Shown here: positions 63,001-64,000 of the stretch, piece by piece
Layout: every line of letters begins with the position of its first letter
Numbering within the stretch: position 1 is the stretch's first letter
NCBI GenBank assembly: GCA_964036275.1
Contig: OZ038434.1
Coordinates: 18,155,879 to 18,219,878, forward strand
Direction: 5' to 3'
DNA: 64,000 bases
From: Litoditis marina
Lineage: Eukaryota > Nematoda > Chromadorea > Rhabditida > Rhabditidae
Made by a program: the position numbers and the translations under genes
Notes under the pieces: model-generated
The model's input: only the letters and a program-made list of their open reading frames with translations
Databases searched by the model: none
What the model was told of the DNA's origin: nothing

Positions 63001-64000
63001 TCTTCAGGAAACCAACTGGACAATCTGTCCACCTTTTGTCCTCAAGGATGTTGAAAACATTACCTTGGGACAAAAATTGGACAATCTGTCCACTTTCTGT
63101 CCCCAAGGATGTTGAAAACATTTCTTCGGGACAAAAATTGGACAACCTGTTTACTTTTTGTCTTCAGGAAACCAACTGGACAATCTGTCCACTTTTTGTC
63201 CTCAAGGATGTTGAAAACATTACCTCGGGACAAAAATTGGACAACCTGTTAACTCTTTGTCTTCAGGAAACAAACTGGACAATCTGTCCACTTTTTGTCC
63301 TCAAGGATATTGAAAAACTTTCCCCGGGACAAAAATTGGACAACCTGTTTACTTTTTGTCTTCAGGAAACAAACTGGACAATCTGTCCACTTTTTGTCCT
63401 CAAGGATGTTGAAAACATTACCTCGGGACAAAAAGTGGACAACCTGTTTACTTTTTGTCTTCAGGAAACAAACTGGACAATCTGTCCACTTTTTGTCCTC
63501 AAGGATATTGAAAAACTTTCCTCGGGACAAAAATTGGACAACCTGTTTACTTTTTGTCTTCAGGAAACAAACTGGACAATCTGTCCACCTTTTGTCCTCA
63601 AGGATCTCGAGAAAGATTCCTCAGGACAAAAATTGGACAACCTGTTAACTCTTTGTCTTCAGGAAACAAACTGGACAATCTGTCCACTTTTTGTCCTCAA
63701 GGATATTGAAAAACTTTCCTCGGGACAAAAATTGAACAACCTGTTTACTTTTTGTCTTCAGGAAACAAACTGGACAATCTGTCCACTTTTTGTCCTCAAG
63801 GATGTTGAAAACATTTCCTCGGGACAAAAATTGGACAACTTGTTTAATTTTTGTCTTCAGGAAACCAACTGGATAATCTGTCCACCTTTTGTCCTCAAGG
63901 ATGTTGAAAACATTCCCTCGGGACAAAAATTGGACAACCTGTTTACTTTTTGTCTTTAGGAAACCAACTGGACAATCTGTCCCCCTTTTGTCCTCAAGGA
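60094..64000 (-). repeat. Satellite A array, reverse orientation, right block
   Basis: Satellite A resumes after unique DNA near 60093 and continues to the end of the window. It shares variants with the plus-oriented block at 17860-22620, including the CTGGACTGGACAATC form, and 62106-62795 corresponds to the reverse complement of 19931-20620 with an identical 229-codon translation. Confidence 0.94.

Overview
This window is eukaryotic, most likely from a repeat-rich invertebrate. It has GT-AG introns, a Penelope-like retroelement with a hammerhead ribozyme motif, a Ty3/gypsy-type retroelement, a hAT-like MITE, tRNA-derived SINEs and more than 40 kb of satellite DNA. There is no sign of prokaryotic gene organisation. 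The repeat mix would suit a flatworm, but nothing here fixes the species.

Layout. 1-2448: AT-rich sequence with no gene I can support. 2449-4433: a Penelope-like reverse transcriptase followed by a hammerhead ribozyme motif. 5573-14120: a retrovirus-like element whose single frame reads gag, envelope-like glycoprotein, aspartic protease, reverse transcriptase, RNase H and integrase. It is split at 11451-12034 by a 584-bp MITE with perfect 12-bp terminal inverted repeats and a perfect 8-bp target-site duplication. Apart from the MITE the frame is open, about 2570 codons. The envelope-like domain lies between gag and protease instead of after pol, which is the most unusual biology in the window.

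15131-64000 is dominated by two satellites. SatA is a 99-bp monomer with a 61-bp short form. It lies in one orientation from 15131 to 43445 and in the opposite orientation from 43446 onward. SatB is a 169-bp monomer (22820-27569 and 29294-31423). Ten copies of one tRNA-derived SINE sit at the same phase of satA and were probably amplified with it. A 23-N gap (29271-29293) is flanked by what appears to be a direct duplication of about 3.83 kb, which looks like unmerged contig overlap. Because 99 is a multiple of three, satA carries long open frames on both strands. I treat these as artefacts of periodicity, not genes.

An island of unique DNA (about 56346-60093) interrupts the inverted satA. 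It holds a plus-strand multi-exon gene with a DUF7869-like signature, a tRNA-like SINE in its last intron and a 31-bp minisatellite. The window ends inside satA.
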